NCBI GenBank assembly: GCA_902761905.1
Contig: CACWMK010000012.1
Coordinates: 1 to 56,056, forward strand
Source: an uncultured Prevotellaceae bacterium
Lineage (GTDB): Bacteria > Bacteroidota > Bacteroidia > Bacteroidales > Bacteroidaceae
Reading direction: 5' to 3'
Length of the DNA stretch: 56,056 bases
A program made the translations under genes and the position numbers. A model generated the notes under the pieces. That model did not search any database. It was not told the DNA's origin and saw only the letters and a list, made by a program, of their open reading frames with translations. Positions 37,691-47,584 of this stretch are shown one piece after another; within the stretch, counting starts at the first letter, position 1, and each line of letters starts with the position of its first letter.

Positions 37691-38635
37691 CTATACCACG
37701 TTTTGCGATTTCCCGTTTGCAAAGGCCTTGACATTGTCAATAGCCACCTTTACCAGGCGTGCACGTGCCTCGACAGTGGCCCAGGCTATGTGGGGCGTGG
37801 TATAGGCATTGGGCAATCCTAGGAGTGGATTGTCGGCCTTTGGAGGCTCTTCAGTCAGTACGTCGGCACAGAATGCATAGAGGCGCTTATCCTTTAGTGC
37901 ATCGGCTACGGCCTGGTCGTCGATAAGCGGACCACGCCCGGTATTGATAAGTATAGCCGTGGGCTTCATCAGCTTCAGCGTATCGGCATTAATCATGTGA
38001 TGTGTGTCTGACGTTAGCGGACAGTGCAGTGATAGTACATCCGACTGTGCAAACAACTCGGATAACTCTACCTTCTTGATGCCTTCGGGCAGTGTGGTCT
38101 TGCTGGTCAGTGCAATCACATTCATGCCGAAGGCTTGCGCTATCTGGGCCACACGCTTACCAATGTTGCCAAGACCAACTATTCCGAAAGTCTTACCAGC
38201 AAGCTCTGTGAGCAGAGTGTCAGAATAGCTGAAGTCAGCACTATTAGTCCATCTGTCGGCACGATTCTGTACAGTGTAGTGTTCCACTCGGTTGGTTACA
38301 GTGAGCAGGTGTGCAAACACCATCTGTGCCACACTCTCAGTGCTATAGGCAGGCACGTTGGTTACGATTATGCCACGCTGACGTGCAGCTTCTATGTCTA
38401 CTACATTGTATCCAGTTGCCAACACGCCTACGTACTTGAGTCGAGGCAGTTGTGCCATTACTTCCTTGGTTATCAGCACCTTGTTGGTAAGCACTACTTC
38501 TGCATCAGTTGCTCTTGCCACTGTCTCGTCGGCACTGGTACGGTCATAAACCACCAATTCGCCAAGTGCCTCAAGTTCTTTCCACGACAAATCACCGGGG
38601 TTGGCTGTGTAGCCATCAAGTATAACTATCTTCAT
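37691..38635 (-). CDS. D-2-hydroxyacid dehydrogenase (glycerate/hydroxypyruvate type)
   Basis: 314 residues, standard length. N-terminal substrate part with L-P-R-L-K-Y-V-G-V-L-A-T-G-Y-N-V-V-D and N-V-P-A-Y-S-T-E-S-V-A-Q; Rossmann fold with G-I-V-G-L-G-N-I-G-K-R-V-A (GxGxxG). Catalytic Arg, Glu and His sit in ILINTGRGPLID, VLTEEPP and TPHIAW. The family reduces 2-ketoacids with NADH; the N-V-P-A-Y-S-T-x-S-V-A-Q pattern favours glycerate (hydroxypyruvate) dehydrogenase over SerA or D-lactate dehydrogenase. It is cytoplasmic and transcribed alone, away from the pdx operon, to which its chemistry could be linked (4-phosphoerythronate-like substrates), but this is only conjecture because the pdxST route does not need such a step. 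Confidence 0.9.
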   Translation of the reverse strand: MKIVILDGYTANPGDLSWKELEALGELVVYDRTSADETVARATDAEVVLTNKVLITKEVMAQLPRLKYVGVLATGYNVVDIEAARQRGIIVTNVPAYSTESVAQMVFAHLLTVTNRVEHYTVQNRADRWTNSADFSYSDTLLTELAGKTFGIVGLGNIGKRVAQIAQAFGMNVIALTSKTTLPEGIKKVELSELFAQSDVLSLHCPLTSDTHHMINADTLKLMKPTAILINTGRGPLIDDQAVADALKDKRLYAFCADVLTEEPPKADNPLLGLPNAYTTPHIAWATVEARARLVKVAIDNVKAFANGKSQNVV

Positions 38636-38654
38636 AAATCTAATTGTTTTGGCG

Positions 38655-38685
38655 CAAAGATAGTAATTACTAGCGAAAATTCAAA
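38655..38685 (-). promoter_or_regulatory. Promoter of the hydroxyacid dehydrogenase gene
   Basis: On the minus strand TTTG (38682-38685), a 19-base gap and TATCTTTG (38655-38662) match the consensus exactly. Leader of about 15 bases. Confidence 0.85.
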
Positions 38686-38752
38686 ATAAAATGTATAAAA
38701 TATCGTCAGGTTATCCCAAATTGCAGTTTTTTTTATCATTGTGGGAATATTT

Positions 38753-38784
38753 TTTGGTTATTTCGGTGGAAATACGTTCCTTTG
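38753..38784 (+). promoter_or_regulatory. Promoter of the pdx operon
   Basis: TTTG (38753-38756), a 20-base gap and TTCCTTTG (38777-38784), one base off the consensus. The -7 box ends six bases before the ATG at 38790, so the transcript should be leaderless or nearly so. Confidence 0.65.
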
Positions 38785-38789
38785 CACCC

Positions 38790-39683
38790 ATGAACAAAAC
38801 GATACTGACGATAACAGGTAGCGACGGAACCGGTGGTTCGGGTGTGCAGGCCGACATCAGGCTGATAAGCAAGCTTGGTGGAACGGCAGCTTCGGCCATC
38901 ACATCGATAACTGTGCAGAACACACTGGGTATCCAGGAGTTCCACGACCTGCCAGCATCAGTGGTACGTCAACAGGTGGAAGCAATCATCAACGACTTGC
39001 AGCCACAGATAATAAAGATTGGTCTGCTACGACGCATAGACGTAGTGGAGATGCTGGCCGAGGTGCTGCAGCGCTACAAGCCGCAACACATCATCTATGC
39101 GCCCGTGCTGACATCAACCAAAGGCGAACAGCTGGTAGAACCAAAGGTGTATGAGGCAATAGAGAGACTGCTGATACCAATGTGCACAGTGGTATTGGCA
39201 CCCAACGACCTGCCAGTAGGTCCCCGCCGACACGGTGCTGCCAACCAACTGGCTTCGGCATTGGCATACTATCTTAGTCTGGACGAGAAGGTGAGCGATG
39301 CCACACTACACGCTCAGGCTTATCTGAAGCAGTTGCCTGCCGATTATGCCGAAGGCAACACGCGAAGCGAGGAACTATACAACCAGTTTCTGGATGCAGT
39401 GGAGCACTACTACAACCGCTATGCAGATGTGGCTTTCTACGCAGAGCAGTTGAACGTGAGCGCACGCTATCTGGGACAGGTAACAAGACAGATAGCCAAC
39501 CGTTCGCCCAAGGCTATAATAGATGAACGAATAACCAACGAAATAGCCAAACTAATAACCACCACAAACAAACCGCTGAAAGACGTGGCCCAACTGTTGG
39601 GATTCTCGTCACAAGCACATCTGTCGCGCTTCTTCAAGAAACGAAAAGGCGTGTCGCCTACCGAATTTCAACATAAACAATAA
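38790..39683 (+). CDS. ThiD/PdxK-like kinase fold fused to an AraC DNA-binding domain; probable vitamin B6 regulator
   Basis: 297 residues; the start at 38790 follows the promoter and matches the beginning of ThiD/PdxK proteins. Residues 5-180 follow hydroxymethylpyrimidine/pyridoxal kinases: [47 protein letters not shown] and V-V-L-A-P-N-D. Then about 75 residues that in true kinases carry the ATP site are missing, and the catalytic G-T-G-C loop is replaced by R-H-G-A-A-N (147-152). The final helix of the fold remains (to 182). Residues about 195-297 are an AraC domain: [29 protein letters not shown] and [13 protein letters not shown]. The kinase part is likely a dead enzyme kept as a sensor. 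pdxS begins 8 bases after it, pdxT overlaps pdxS, so pyridoxine, pyridoxal or PLP is the likely ligand. Confidence 0.88.
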   Translation: MNKTILTITGSDGTGGSGVQADIRLISKLGGTAASAITSITVQNTLGIQEFHDLPASVVRQQVEAIINDLQPQIIKIGLLRRIDVVEMLAEVLQRYKPQHIIYAPVLTSTKGEQLVEPKVYEAIERLLIPMCTVVLAPNDLPVGPRRHGAANQLASALAYYLSLDEKVSDATLHAQAYLKQLPADYAEGNTRSEELYNQFLDAVEHYYNRYADVAFYAEQLNVSARYLGQVTRQIANRSPKAIIDERITNEIAKLITTTNKPLKDVAQLLGFSSQAHLSRFFKKRKGVSPTEFQHKQ

Positions 39684-39691
39684 ATAACAAA

Positions 39692-40567
39692 ATGACAAAC
39701 GAAAGACGTGATTTAAACCGCCAGTTGGCTCAGATGCTGAAGGGTGGTGTGATAATGGACGTGACTACTCCAGAGCAGGCAAAGATAGCCGAAGAAGCCG
39801 GAGCCTGCGCAGTAATGGCCCTGGAACGCATACCTGCCGACATACGTGCTGCAGGCGGTGTGAGCCGTATGAGCGACCCCAAAATGATACGCGGAATACA
39901 GGAGGCTGTAAGCATACCAGTAATGGCGAAATGCCGTATCGGACACATAGCCGAGGCACAGATTCTGCAGGCTATCGAGATAGACTATATCGACGAGAGC
40001 GAAGTGCTGAGTCCTGCCGATAATATCTATCACATAGACAAGACTAAGTTTGATGTACCCTTTGTTTGTGGAGCAAAGAATCTGGGCGAGGCATTGCGCC
40101 GTATAGCCGAGGGCGCCACGATGATACGCACCAAGGGTGAGCCAGGCACGGGTGATGTGGTACAGGCAGTAAGCCACATGCGACTGATGCAGAGCGAGAT
40201 TCGCCGACTGGTAAGCATGAGCGAGGATGAACTATATGAAGCAGCAAAACAACTGCAGGCACCATACGAGTTGGTGAAGTTTGTACACGACAATGGCAAA
40301 CTGCCAGTAGTGAACTTTGCCGCAGGAGGTGTGGCCACACCAGCCGATGCAGCACTGATGATGCAACTGGGTGCTGAGGGCGTGTTTGTGGGCAGCGGTA
40401 TCTTTAAGAGTGGCAACCCACGCAAGCGCGCTGCAGCAATAGTACAGGCAGTGACCAACTATAAGGATGCAAAGATGCTGGCCGAACTGAGCGAAGACCT
40501 TGGCGAGGCTATGGTAGGAATCAACGAGCAGGAGATAGAACTGCTGATGGCAGAGAGAGGTAAATGA
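39692..40567 (+). CDS. pdxS: Pyridoxal 5'-phosphate synthase subunit PdxS
   Basis: 291 residues, full length. PdxS builds PLP from ribose 5-phosphate, glyceraldehyde 3-phosphate and ammonia supplied by PdxT. Visible motifs: [46 protein letters not shown]80 (imine-forming Lys), [13 protein letters not shown]148GEPGTGD (second Lys), [20 protein letters not shown] and [14 protein letters not shown]. Cys81 follows Lys80 where Ala or Val is common. It lies between the fusion regulator (8 bases) and pdxT (4-base overlap), one operon. Cytoplasmic twelve-mer in known members. Confidence 0.98.
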   Translation: MTNERRDLNRQLAQMLKGGVIMDVTTPEQAKIAEEAGACAVMALERIPADIRAAGGVSRMSDPKMIRGIQEAVSIPVMAKCRIGHIAEAQILQAIEIDYIDESEVLSPADNIYHIDKTKFDVPFVCGAKNLGEALRRIAEGATMIRTKGEPGTGDVVQAVSHMRLMQSEIRRLVSMSEDELYEAAKQLQAPYELVKFVHDNGKLPVVNFAAGGVATPADAALMMQLGAEGVFVGSGIFKSGNPRKRAAAIVQAVTNYKDAKMLAELSEDLGEAMVGINEQEIELLMAERGK

Positions 40568-41112
40568 GAATTGCTGTACTAGCCCTACAAGGGGCATTTA
40601 TAGAGCACGAGCAGATGCTGCAAAAGCTTGGCGCAGAGACGTTTGAAGTTCGCAAGTTACGCGACTGGGAACAGCCCAAAGATGCGTTGGTGCTGCCTGG
40701 CGGTGAGAGCACTGTGCAGATGCGACTGCTAAAGGAACTGGGACTGTTTGAGCCTATACGTAAGGCTATAGCCGACGGACTGCCGGTACTAGGAACCTGT
40801 GCGGGAATGATACTGCTGTCGGAAGGATATCTTGGCACAATGCACATTCGTGTACGTCGTAATGCCTACGGTCGACAGCTAGGCAGTTTCCACACCACTG
40901 ACAGCGTGGAGGGGATAGGCGTAGAAGTGCCCATGACATTTATACGTGCTCCATATATAGAAAAAGTGACAGCTGATGATTGCGCCCCAATAGCAAAGGT
41001 GGACGGCCATATAGTGGCCGCCCGCCAAGGCAATCAGATAGCTACAGCTTTTCATCCAGAACTAGACAACGATACCAGACTGCACAAGCTGCTGGTATCG
41101 CTGACCAGCTAA
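40564..41112 (+). CDS. pdxT: Pyridoxal 5'-phosphate synthase glutaminase subunit PdxT
   Basis: 182 residues, normal for the glutaminase that hands ammonia to PdxS. Motifs: [11 protein letters not shown] at the start, L-P-G-G-E-S-T (oxyanion hole), LGTC79AGMILL with the nucleophile, and T-A-F-H164-P-E166, which completes the Cys-His-Glu triad. Its ATG overlaps the pdxS stop codon (ATGA), so translation is coupled and subunits can be made in equal amounts. It ends 4 bases before the stop codon of the convergent receptor gene; no terminator hairpin is visible between them. Confidence 0.98.
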   Translation: MRIAVLALQGAFIEHEQMLQKLGAETFEVRKLRDWEQPKDALVLPGGESTVQMRLLKELGLFEPIRKAIADGLPVLGTCAGMILLSEGYLGTMHIRVRRNAYGRQLGSFHTTDSVEGIGVEVPMTFIRAPYIEKVTADDCAPIAKVDGHIVAARQGNQIATAFHPELDNDTRLHKLLVSLTS

Positions 41113-41116
41113 ATGG

Positions 41117-44023
41117 TTATCTACGTCCCCAACCGCCATTTCCACCGCGATTGTCGCGTCCACCCCACTTCTTATCGTAGCGATTTTCGGTATCAATCTT
41201 TCCACCGAACATGTTCAGACGATAACGCACGTGGAGCATGGCATACGAGTTAACGCTATTATAACGGGTATCGCTACGGCCCGTAGCGTTAACCCAGCGC
41301 TCATAGTTGCTCTGCTGTCCTAGCAGATCGTAGAAGTTAAGGGCAACCACAAGGGCCTTCGACTTAAGGAAAGCCTTAGACACCTGGCCGTTCCAGATAA
41401 GTTCGTTGGTATTCATTGACGAGTCGTTGTATCCACGGCGACTGCGCTCATGGAGGTTGCTGCTTATCTCAAATCCCGAAGGCAGGCGAACAAGGAACTG
41501 ACCACCATAATTAAACTGCCATGTGTCCAGATTGGCATCGGGCTGCAACTCATTGCGCGAGTGCTGGTAGTTGACCTGGCCATCGAGAGTGACCTCAAGC
41601 CAATCATTACGATAGCCCAGCGACAGGCGCTCGTTCCAGTTTGTGGTCTTGGTGGTATTCTTTTCAGCATCGGCTTGCTGCTGCGCCACATAACTTACAA
41701 AATTGTTATAGCGCAGACGAGTATCAGTACCTATATTCCAATGGGCTGTAGAATCGAGAGCTGTATTGAAGGTAAAGCCTGCATTTACGTTCCAGTTGCC
41801 ATTGATATTCTCGGGACGAGTGATGCTTCCACCGGTCTCAGGGTTATATCGCACTAGGTTAGAGATAGAATTGCTGATGTGGCGATAGTTGGCATAAACC
41901 ACAATACTACGCTTGTAGCGGACTATGTAATTGTTATAGTATCCGTTGAGCGAGCTAGTGAACTGTGGTTTAAGTCCAGGATTACCCTGAGTAATATAAA
42001 GCGGATTCGAGTCGTCCGTGATGTCAAGCAACTGAGTCATCTCTGGCTGACGGGTATCTCCGCGGTAATGCAACCACAAATTACTCTGGTCGCTAAACTT
42101 ATAGTGGAAGTCGAATGTTGGTGTGAGGTTGGTGACGTTACGCACTGTATCCACATAAACACCACGATAGTCCTGAATGAAATTAGAGTGCTGCGGTTGG
42201 AACAGGAATCCTACGTTATAATCGTACTTCTCTACACGATGGCGCAGATTGACGCGCGCATTGTGAGTATAATTCTTATACTCGGAATAGCGGCTAAGGT
42301 CGCGATCGAGAAAATCATCGAGATGATCATTGACAGAATGGAGCCATGGATCCCACATACGATATTCAGGGAGGATACCGGCAAAGATATTGTCGGACAG
42401 ATTGCTGAAATCGTAAGTAAGACGATCGCTCTTGTTCTGACTATATCGCAACTCATAGGTAAACTGCAGGTGGGCACCCTTCCACAGAGGCTCGCTATAG
42501 GCGGCACGCAGAACATAACCACTATTGTCGGTAGGTGTAGCGTTGTAGCGGGCAGTGAAATAGGTTGAATCCTGACCAAACTGATTCTGCTTACGGAACA
42601 GATGAACCTCGTTGTCGCTTACATTCTGACTCTCACTATCTCCAACACTACCCTCAACACGCAGAATAATGTTTCGGCCACGAGGGTTAAGTCGGCGATA
42701 CAACTGGAGCATTGCCCAAGCATTCTTATTCTCACTGTAATTGAGGCTGGCATTAACATTGTGGTTGATGACGTAAGGAGTGAGAGATGTAAGATCATTG
42801 AGCGGATCGGCCGAGTATAGATATGGATCGGCATCGAAGGTAGCTGCTGTGGACTCATTGGTAGCGTCGCTAGTGCCATAGCTGCCATTGGCGCGAACCA
42901 ACACATTGGTAAGACTGTCTATCTGCCACTCAAAGCGCATGTTGCCCCACCAGTTATTACTGCGGGTAAAGTTGGCTGTAAGGGTATTAGAGAATGTGCT
43001 ACCTGCACTATAGAAATCCTCCTTGGCATTTTCCGTCTGATTGTCGCCACCACGATGGTTCCAACGGATGCTGGCATCGACCTTGACTTTGTCGTTATCA
43101 AAGTTGAAGTTGCTACCCAGCATCTTTCGAGAATTGAGTCCACGACGATTCCACCAACCGGCATTCTCCTCCTTGTTGTTGAAGTTGCCCATCAACACGA
43201 ATCGAGTCTTGTCGGTAAACATACTACCCATACCGCGCGAAGCGTAGCGGTGCTTGGTACCGCCTGCGATATCGAGATTAGTCATAAAGCCACGGTTCAT
43301 ACCTTTCTTGATAGAGAAGTCGAGCACAGTCTCTTTTTCGCCATCATCGATACCGGTGATGCGAGACTGATCGCTCTGCTGGTCGTAGAACTTCATATTC
43401 TGGATAATACTGACCGGTATATTCTTTAGCGCTGTCTCTACATCGCCAAGCATAAACTCCTTGCCATCAAGCAAGATTTTCTTTACCTGTTTACCATTAA
43501 CGGTGATGTTACCATCCTCGTCAACCTCTGCACCAGGGATACGCTTGATAAGTTCCTCGATAGGCGAGCCCTCGGGTGTACGGAATGCTTCGGGATTATA
43601 CACCAAGGTATCCTTCTTGACAATAACCTGTGCAACACGACCTGTGATAACTGCCTCCTGTAGCATAATGCTTTCAGACTCCATAAGCAGGTTGCCAAGG
43701 TCCTGACTCTCGTTGCGGCGCAGAGTAATCTCACGCTCAATGGTCTGGTATCCCACCGATGATACTTTAAGACGATATGTACCACTACGGGGAGCTACCA
43801 CGTAGAAGTTTCCACGCTCATTTGTTACGGTGCCTCCTACAAAGATGGTATCACTGGCGGTAAACAACTGGATTGTGGCCTGAACCATCGGCTCTTTGAA
43901 TTCGGCATCGAGCAACTGGCCACGGATAGCAAGCTTACGATCCTCGGGCTCAGGCTGCGCCAGAGTGCCGAGGCTAACTAATAAAAGAGATAATGTGAAT
44001 AAAAACCTAAAAAACTTAATCAT
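41117..44023 (-). CDS. Outer-membrane beta-barrel receptor with carboxypeptidase-like domain
   Basis: 968 residues. Signal peptide (MIKFFRFLFTLSLLLVSLGTLAQ), carboxypeptidase-regulatory-like domain (about 30-115, I-R-G-Q-L-L-D-A-E-F-K-E-P, LKVSSVGYQTIE), plug-like part (LVYNPEAFRTPEGSPIEELI, I-P-G-A-E-V-D-E-D-G-N-I-T-V-N-G-K, ILLDGKEF) and a long barrel. It belongs to the OMP_b-brl_3 group, close to TonB-dependent receptors but without a SusD partner. The end is unusual: R-Y-D-K-K-W-G-G-R-D-N-R-G-G-N-G-G-W-G-R-R after the last strand, a Gly/Arg-rich tail. Third gene of a minus-strand operon behind the LacI regulator and GH9 genes; role in uptake of the GH9 products is an inference. Confidence 0.88.
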   Translation of the reverse strand: MIKFFRFLFTLSLLLVSLGTLAQPEPEDRKLAIRGQLLDAEFKEPMVQATIQLFTASDTIFVGGTVTNERGNFYVVAPRSGTYRLKVSSVGYQTIEREITLRRNESQDLGNLLMESESIMLQEAVITGRVAQVIVKKDTLVYNPEAFRTPEGSPIEELIKRIPGAEVDEDGNITVNGKQVKKILLDGKEFMLGDVETALKNIPVSIIQNMKFYDQQSDQSRITGIDDGEKETVLDFSIKKGMNRGFMTNLDIAGGTKHRYASRGMGSMFTDKTRFVLMGNFNNKEENAGWWNRRGLNSRKMLGSNFNFDNDKVKVDASIRWNHRGGDNQTENAKEDFYSAGSTFSNTLTANFTRSNNWWGNMRFEWQIDSLTNVLVRANGSYGTSDATNESTAATFDADPYLYSADPLNDLTSLTPYVINHNVNASLNYSENKNAWAMLQLYRRLNPRGRNIILRVEGSVGDSESQNVSDNEVHLFRKQNQFGQDSTYFTARYNATPTDNSGYVLRAAYSEPLWKGAHLQFTYELRYSQNKSDRLTYDFSNLSDNIFAGILPEYRMWDPWLHSVNDHLDDFLDRDLSRYSEYKNYTHNARVNLRHRVEKYDYNVGFLFQPQHSNFIQDYRGVYVDTVRNVTNLTPTFDFHYKFSDQSNLWLHYRGDTRQPEMTQLLDITDDSNPLYITQGNPGLKPQFTSSLNGYYNNYIVRYKRSIVVYANYRHISNSISNLVRYNPETGGSITRPENINGNWNVNAGFTFNTALDSTAHWNIGTDTRLRYNNFVSYVAQQQADAEKNTTKTTNWNERLSLGYRNDWLEVTLDGQVNYQHSRNELQPDANLDTWQFNYGGQFLVRLPSGFEISSNLHERSRRGYNDSSMNTNELIWNGQVSKAFLKSKALVVALNFYDLLGQQSNYERWVNATGRSDTRYNSVNSYAMLHVRYRLNMFGGKIDTENRYDKKWGGRDNRGGNGGWGRR

Positions 44024-44053
44024 ATATTACAAATTGTTTTGGCAGGGCGATAA

Positions 44054-46498
44054 CTACTTAGTTACAATATTCTTGAATGAGGAACCGAAAATAACGTATT
44101 GGGTGTTGCCGGCGATAGTTCCCTCGTTTTGTCCCCAAAGGAATGGCCAATCATCATAGTTCTCGAAATGATCGGGCTGACGGAACAGCAATCCAGGAGC
44201 CACGTTACCAGGAATGAACGAAAAGTCAGCACGGTTGTTGCCATAGAAAACCTGTTTGGGACGAGCGGCACCTACCACAGCCACAAATGAGTAGTTATGA
44301 TATGGATGACAGCCGTAGAGCCAGTTGGAAACGCGATAAATCTCGTCCTTGCTCACGATATCCGGGAAGTAGATATGGGCGTAGTTAACAGCTATACCGA
44401 AGTTGAGGACCATATTTACGCCAGCCCAGTTGCCAAGACCGATGGGCACACCATAGGGATTCTGAGCATCGAAGCTCTTGACATACTCGGCAAACTTTAC
44501 AATGAGTGGACGAATACGCTTAAGATATGATTTATCCTTCATCGGAACCGAATCAAGAGCAGTCTGCACATTACGTACCAAATTAGCGTCGCCATACAGC
44601 CAGGCATCATCTGCTTCAGCCTGGGCATTCCTACGGACATTTCGTTTTGCAAGCAGTTCGGTAGCCTCCTTACGTAGTCGATCAGCCTGAGTCTGAGCAC
44701 GCTTTGCCAGGTCGTCATTATAGCCTTTAAGCACTCGCGCTGCAGAAGTAAACACACCAGCAGCCTGTAAGTCAAGTCGCGGGTTGCGAGTAGTGAATGC
44801 CCACATATCATCGGGGGTGCCGCTTCGCTTACCATCGGCTGACACCTCATAGGGCTTCAGACTTGGATCGTAGTGCAGCCCATCGGTAATAGATGCAGCA
44901 TCGCCAAGATGATGATAATTATCAAGTACCGAGTTTGATAGGGTTGATGCCATATGACCTATTTGTTCGGCCTGTGCCACAAGGTTCAAGATTCCATGCT
45001 CAATAAATTGCAGAATATCGGGCACACCATCGGGACGGTGCAAATCGACATAGCGCTGCTGCTGACTTACAAATGTTTCATCACGCTGGGGATGGAACAA
45101 CTCCCAGGTACGAATGAAGTTCTGAACCACATTAATATTCGAACCAGTCTCAATATCAAAGTCGCCGGCATCAAAAAATCCGCCTATGTTTAGACCAGGA
45201 ATCAATTCCAGCGGTTTATATTTGGTGTCAGTACTTTCGCCCTGGCTGTGCAAGTCGAAGTGGTCGCTAGGCGGAGCCTGCAGATAGCCCTCTTTGAACG
45301 GCTCACCATGCCATGTGCGATAACCCTCATTGACATACATATGGTTCATGTGTATCGGCACCCACACATCGGTGGTAGCGTCGGTAATCTTGTCGTAGAC
45401 ATGCTCATCAATAAGAAAATCGTTGCTGCGAGTCTTGCCATACTGGATATAATATATGCCTGGCTGGCGAACCGATGAGAAATCAAACTTTACATAATTA
45501 TATTTATAGTAAGGTCCCCAACTTTTTAAAGCACCCGAATAGGCCTGCTCTGAAGTACCGTCGGGTTTAATACGCATAAGCGATGCTGTAGCCTGAGGTG
45601 TATCGTTCTTGTCGAGTTCGATTACAGCCACCTTTGGCTGATCGGGGATATAACCGACCTGCGAGAAGCCGATGTTGGGTTCACGAATCCATCCGGGAAT
45701 GGCGTGGGGTTCTACAGTCCAGCTAAGAACCTTGCCAGTTTTATCTTTTGGAAGTACACTGCGTAGCACAAACCATCCGTTTTGGGCAAGCATACGACCA
45801 TCATAGAGTTTGAGTTCTGCATCACTACTGATACTTATCATACGCTCTGGCTGGTCGGTAGCCAAGGTCATCTGATGTCCTGTCTCGATGGGTAATGGAT
45901 CAACAAATCTATTGGTTCCACGGTCATCATACGTCTTAAATCCTTTGAACTGACGAGGTTTCTCACTATTAGGACGAGTTATAGTCTGACTAGTAGCATA
46001 GCGTGGCAATCTGCCAAGACGACCATCTACGCTATAGGTCTTAAGCCAATACTGCGAAGGTAGAAACTCGATATTTAACCCTGCCTCGCCGACAAGTTTC
46101 TCAGGAACAGGTTTATCCAACCATACCGATATCTCAACAGCCTTGCCTTTAGCTGTTACTACTACCCGACTATCAAAATCATAATCGTCGTAACGCATTG
46201 AAACCTCAATGCTATTTTTATCGCGGTCTACTTTTCTAGATATAGTCTTGGGCACAAGGTCCCACTGTTCTGGGGTGTTACTAAGGCGTACTGCCCCACC
46301 CTGCACGGTGCGTACTCCATGGTGGATTATCTCAATACCAGAGTTTTTCTCGTCGTTGAACCCTCCATTGAAATTGTTGCTGAATACCAGCACATTGACT
46401 CCCTGTCGCTCAAAATACTCGCGATCATTAAGCTTAAGATCCTGGGCATTACCAATAAATGGAACAGCCAATAGCAATAGCGATAATAAGTTCTTCAT
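44054..46498 (-). CDS. GH9 family glycoside hydrolase, secreted
   Basis: 814 residues. Signal peptide (MKNLLSLLLLAVPFIGNAQ). A domain of about 230 residues of unknown fold comes first (W-D-L-V-P-K-T-I-S-R-K-V, R-Y-D-D-Y-D-F-D-S-R). Then a CelD_N-like Ig domain (about 270-360: IGFSQVGYIPDQPKVAVIEL, PGIYYIQYG) and the GH9 alpha/alpha barrel with G-G-F-F-D443-A-G-D446 and the C-terminal acid in GQNE792GTIAGN. ENYDDWPFLWGQNEG is the family's final motif. GH9 enzymes cut beta-glucans or beta-1,4-glucosamine-type bonds. The preceding LacI gene (27 bases) and the following receptor form one operon. The N-terminal extension is longer than in most GH9 proteins. Confidence 0.88.
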   Translation of the reverse strand: MKNLLSLLLLAVPFIGNAQDLKLNDREYFERQGVNVLVFSNNFNGGFNDEKNSGIEIIHHGVRTVQGGAVRLSNTPEQWDLVPKTISRKVDRDKNSIEVSMRYDDYDFDSRVVVTAKGKAVEISVWLDKPVPEKLVGEAGLNIEFLPSQYWLKTYSVDGRLGRLPRYATSQTITRPNSEKPRQFKGFKTYDDRGTNRFVDPLPIETGHQMTLATDQPERMISISSDAELKLYDGRMLAQNGWFVLRSVLPKDKTGKVLSWTVEPHAIPGWIREPNIGFSQVGYIPDQPKVAVIELDKNDTPQATASLMRIKPDGTSEQAYSGALKSWGPYYKYNYVKFDFSSVRQPGIYYIQYGKTRSNDFLIDEHVYDKITDATTDVWVPIHMNHMYVNEGYRTWHGEPFKEGYLQAPPSDHFDLHSQGESTDTKYKPLELIPGLNIGGFFDAGDFDIETGSNINVVQNFIRTWELFHPQRDETFVSQQQRYVDLHRPDGVPDILQFIEHGILNLVAQAEQIGHMASTLSNSVLDNYHHLGDAASITDGLHYDPSLKPYEVSADGKRSGTPDDMWAFTTRNPRLDLQAAGVFTSAARVLKGYNDDLAKRAQTQADRLRKEATELLAKRNVRRNAQAEADDAWLYGDANLVRNVQTALDSVPMKDKSYLKRIRPLIVKFAEYVKSFDAQNPYGVPIGLGNWAGVNMVLNFGIAVNYAHIYFPDIVSKDEIYRVSNWLYGCHPYHNYSFVAVVGAARPKQVFYGNNRADFSFIPGNVAPGLLFRQPDHFENYDDWPFLWGQNEGTIAGNTQYVIFGSSFKNIVTK

Positions 46499-46525
46499 AA
46501 GTCCAGTGTTTTTTAGTCCTTCTTG

Positions 46526-47524
46526 TTATTTTGTACTCTCTTTTGTCTCTAGCCGAGCCTTCACAATGACGTGTTGCACGCAGGTGTCACCATTAAGTTG
46601 ATCAAACAACAACTTGAACGCCTTGGTGCCGATTTCCTTCTGGTTTTGTTTAACAAACGATACGCGTGGAGATGTAACCTCAGATACCCAGTCACTCATA
46701 TAACCTACAATCTGGATATCATAAGGAATTCGCAAGCCGCGACTCTCAATAGCCCTCATTGCCGATGTAACAAGTAATCCATGGGTTGCTATGATTGCAT
46801 CGGGCGGTTGTGGCAGACTTAACAATTCGAGAGTATCTGTAAGTCCAGAATTGTAACTAATGAAATTACACTTAACCAATTCTTTTCTTATAGGTATATT
46901 ACGTTCACGCAGAACCTCAAGATAACCGTGCTTTCGTTCGGAAGTTTGTTTCATCTTATTTGGTCCGCCAAGGAAAGCTATACGTGTAGCCCCACTGTCA
47001 ATAAGCTTCTCAGTAACCTGGCGTGCAGTATCGGCATCGTTGATTACAACAGACGAGATATCCACATCTGCATCTCTGTCGAAAAGAACAACGGGAACAT
47101 GAATCCGCCTTAATCGTTGTATATGTGCAAAATCAGTAGTCTCCTGCGAAAGGCAGATAATAATACCCTCAACATGCATGTTTACCAACAACTCCAGACA
47201 ATTTTTCTCGGTTTCATATTTATCATCCGAATCGGTTATAATGCACATATAGCCTTCTTTTCTAGCCTCGGCCTCAATACGCTTTACAATATGTGCATAG
47301 TGATTAAATGAAACATCAGGAACCACAATACCGATGGTTCGCGTGGTATCATAACGAAGACTTACGGCAAATGGATTTGGACGGTATCCACGCTCCTTGG
47401 CAAGAGACAAAATCTTCTGTCGAAGCTCAGAACTTACACCCTCCAAACCACGCAATGCACGTGACACTGTTGAAACATTAACATTCAATAAATTAGCGAT
47501 TTCACGCTGTGATATTCTTTTCAT
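46526..47524 (-). CDS. LacI family transcriptional regulator of the GH9 operon
   Basis: 332 residues. N-terminal helix-turn-helix ISQREIANLLNVNVSTVSRA with L-R-G-L-E-G-V-S hinge start and R-G-Y-R-P-N-P, then a periplasmic-binding-protein-like sugar domain (I-G-I-V-V-P-D-V-S-F-N-H-Y, GIIICLSQETTDF, PVVLFDRDADVDISSVVIND, A-F-L-G-G-P, P-D-A-I-I-A-T-H-G, I-Q-I-V-G-Y-M-S-D-W). The family represses sugar genes and releases DNA when a sugar binds. Two palindromes with core GCAACGCGTTGC lie upstream (47606 and 47757), a classical LacI/PurR/GalR operator form with a central CG, so it probably controls itself and the GH9 and receptor genes behind it. Confidence 0.95.
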   Translation of the reverse strand: MKRISQREIANLLNVNVSTVSRALRGLEGVSSELRQKILSLAKERGYRPNPFAVSLRYDTTRTIGIVVPDVSFNHYAHIVKRIEAEARKEGYMCIITDSDDKYETEKNCLELLVNMHVEGIIICLSQETTDFAHIQRLRRIHVPVVLFDRDADVDISSVVINDADTARQVTEKLIDSGATRIAFLGGPNKMKQTSERKHGYLEVLRERNIPIRKELVKCNFISYNSGLTDTLELLSLPQPPDAIIATHGLLVTSAMRAIESRGLRIPYDIQIVGYMSDWVSEVTSPRVSFVKQNQKEIGTKAFKLLFDQLNGDTCVQHVIVKARLETKESTK

Positions 47525-47546
47525 CTACTTATATAGTTTCCGTTAG

Positions 47547-47562
47547 CACTACAAAAGTAGTG
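47547..47562 (-). promoter_or_regulatory. Promoter -7 box of the LacI operon within a small palindrome
   Basis: TACTTTTG on the minus strand (47552-47559) lies inside the perfect palindrome CACTACAAAAGTAGTG, 28 bases before the LacI start. No TTTG at the usual distance. Confidence 0.5.
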
Positions 47563-47584
47563 TTTTTTTTACAAATAAGACAAC

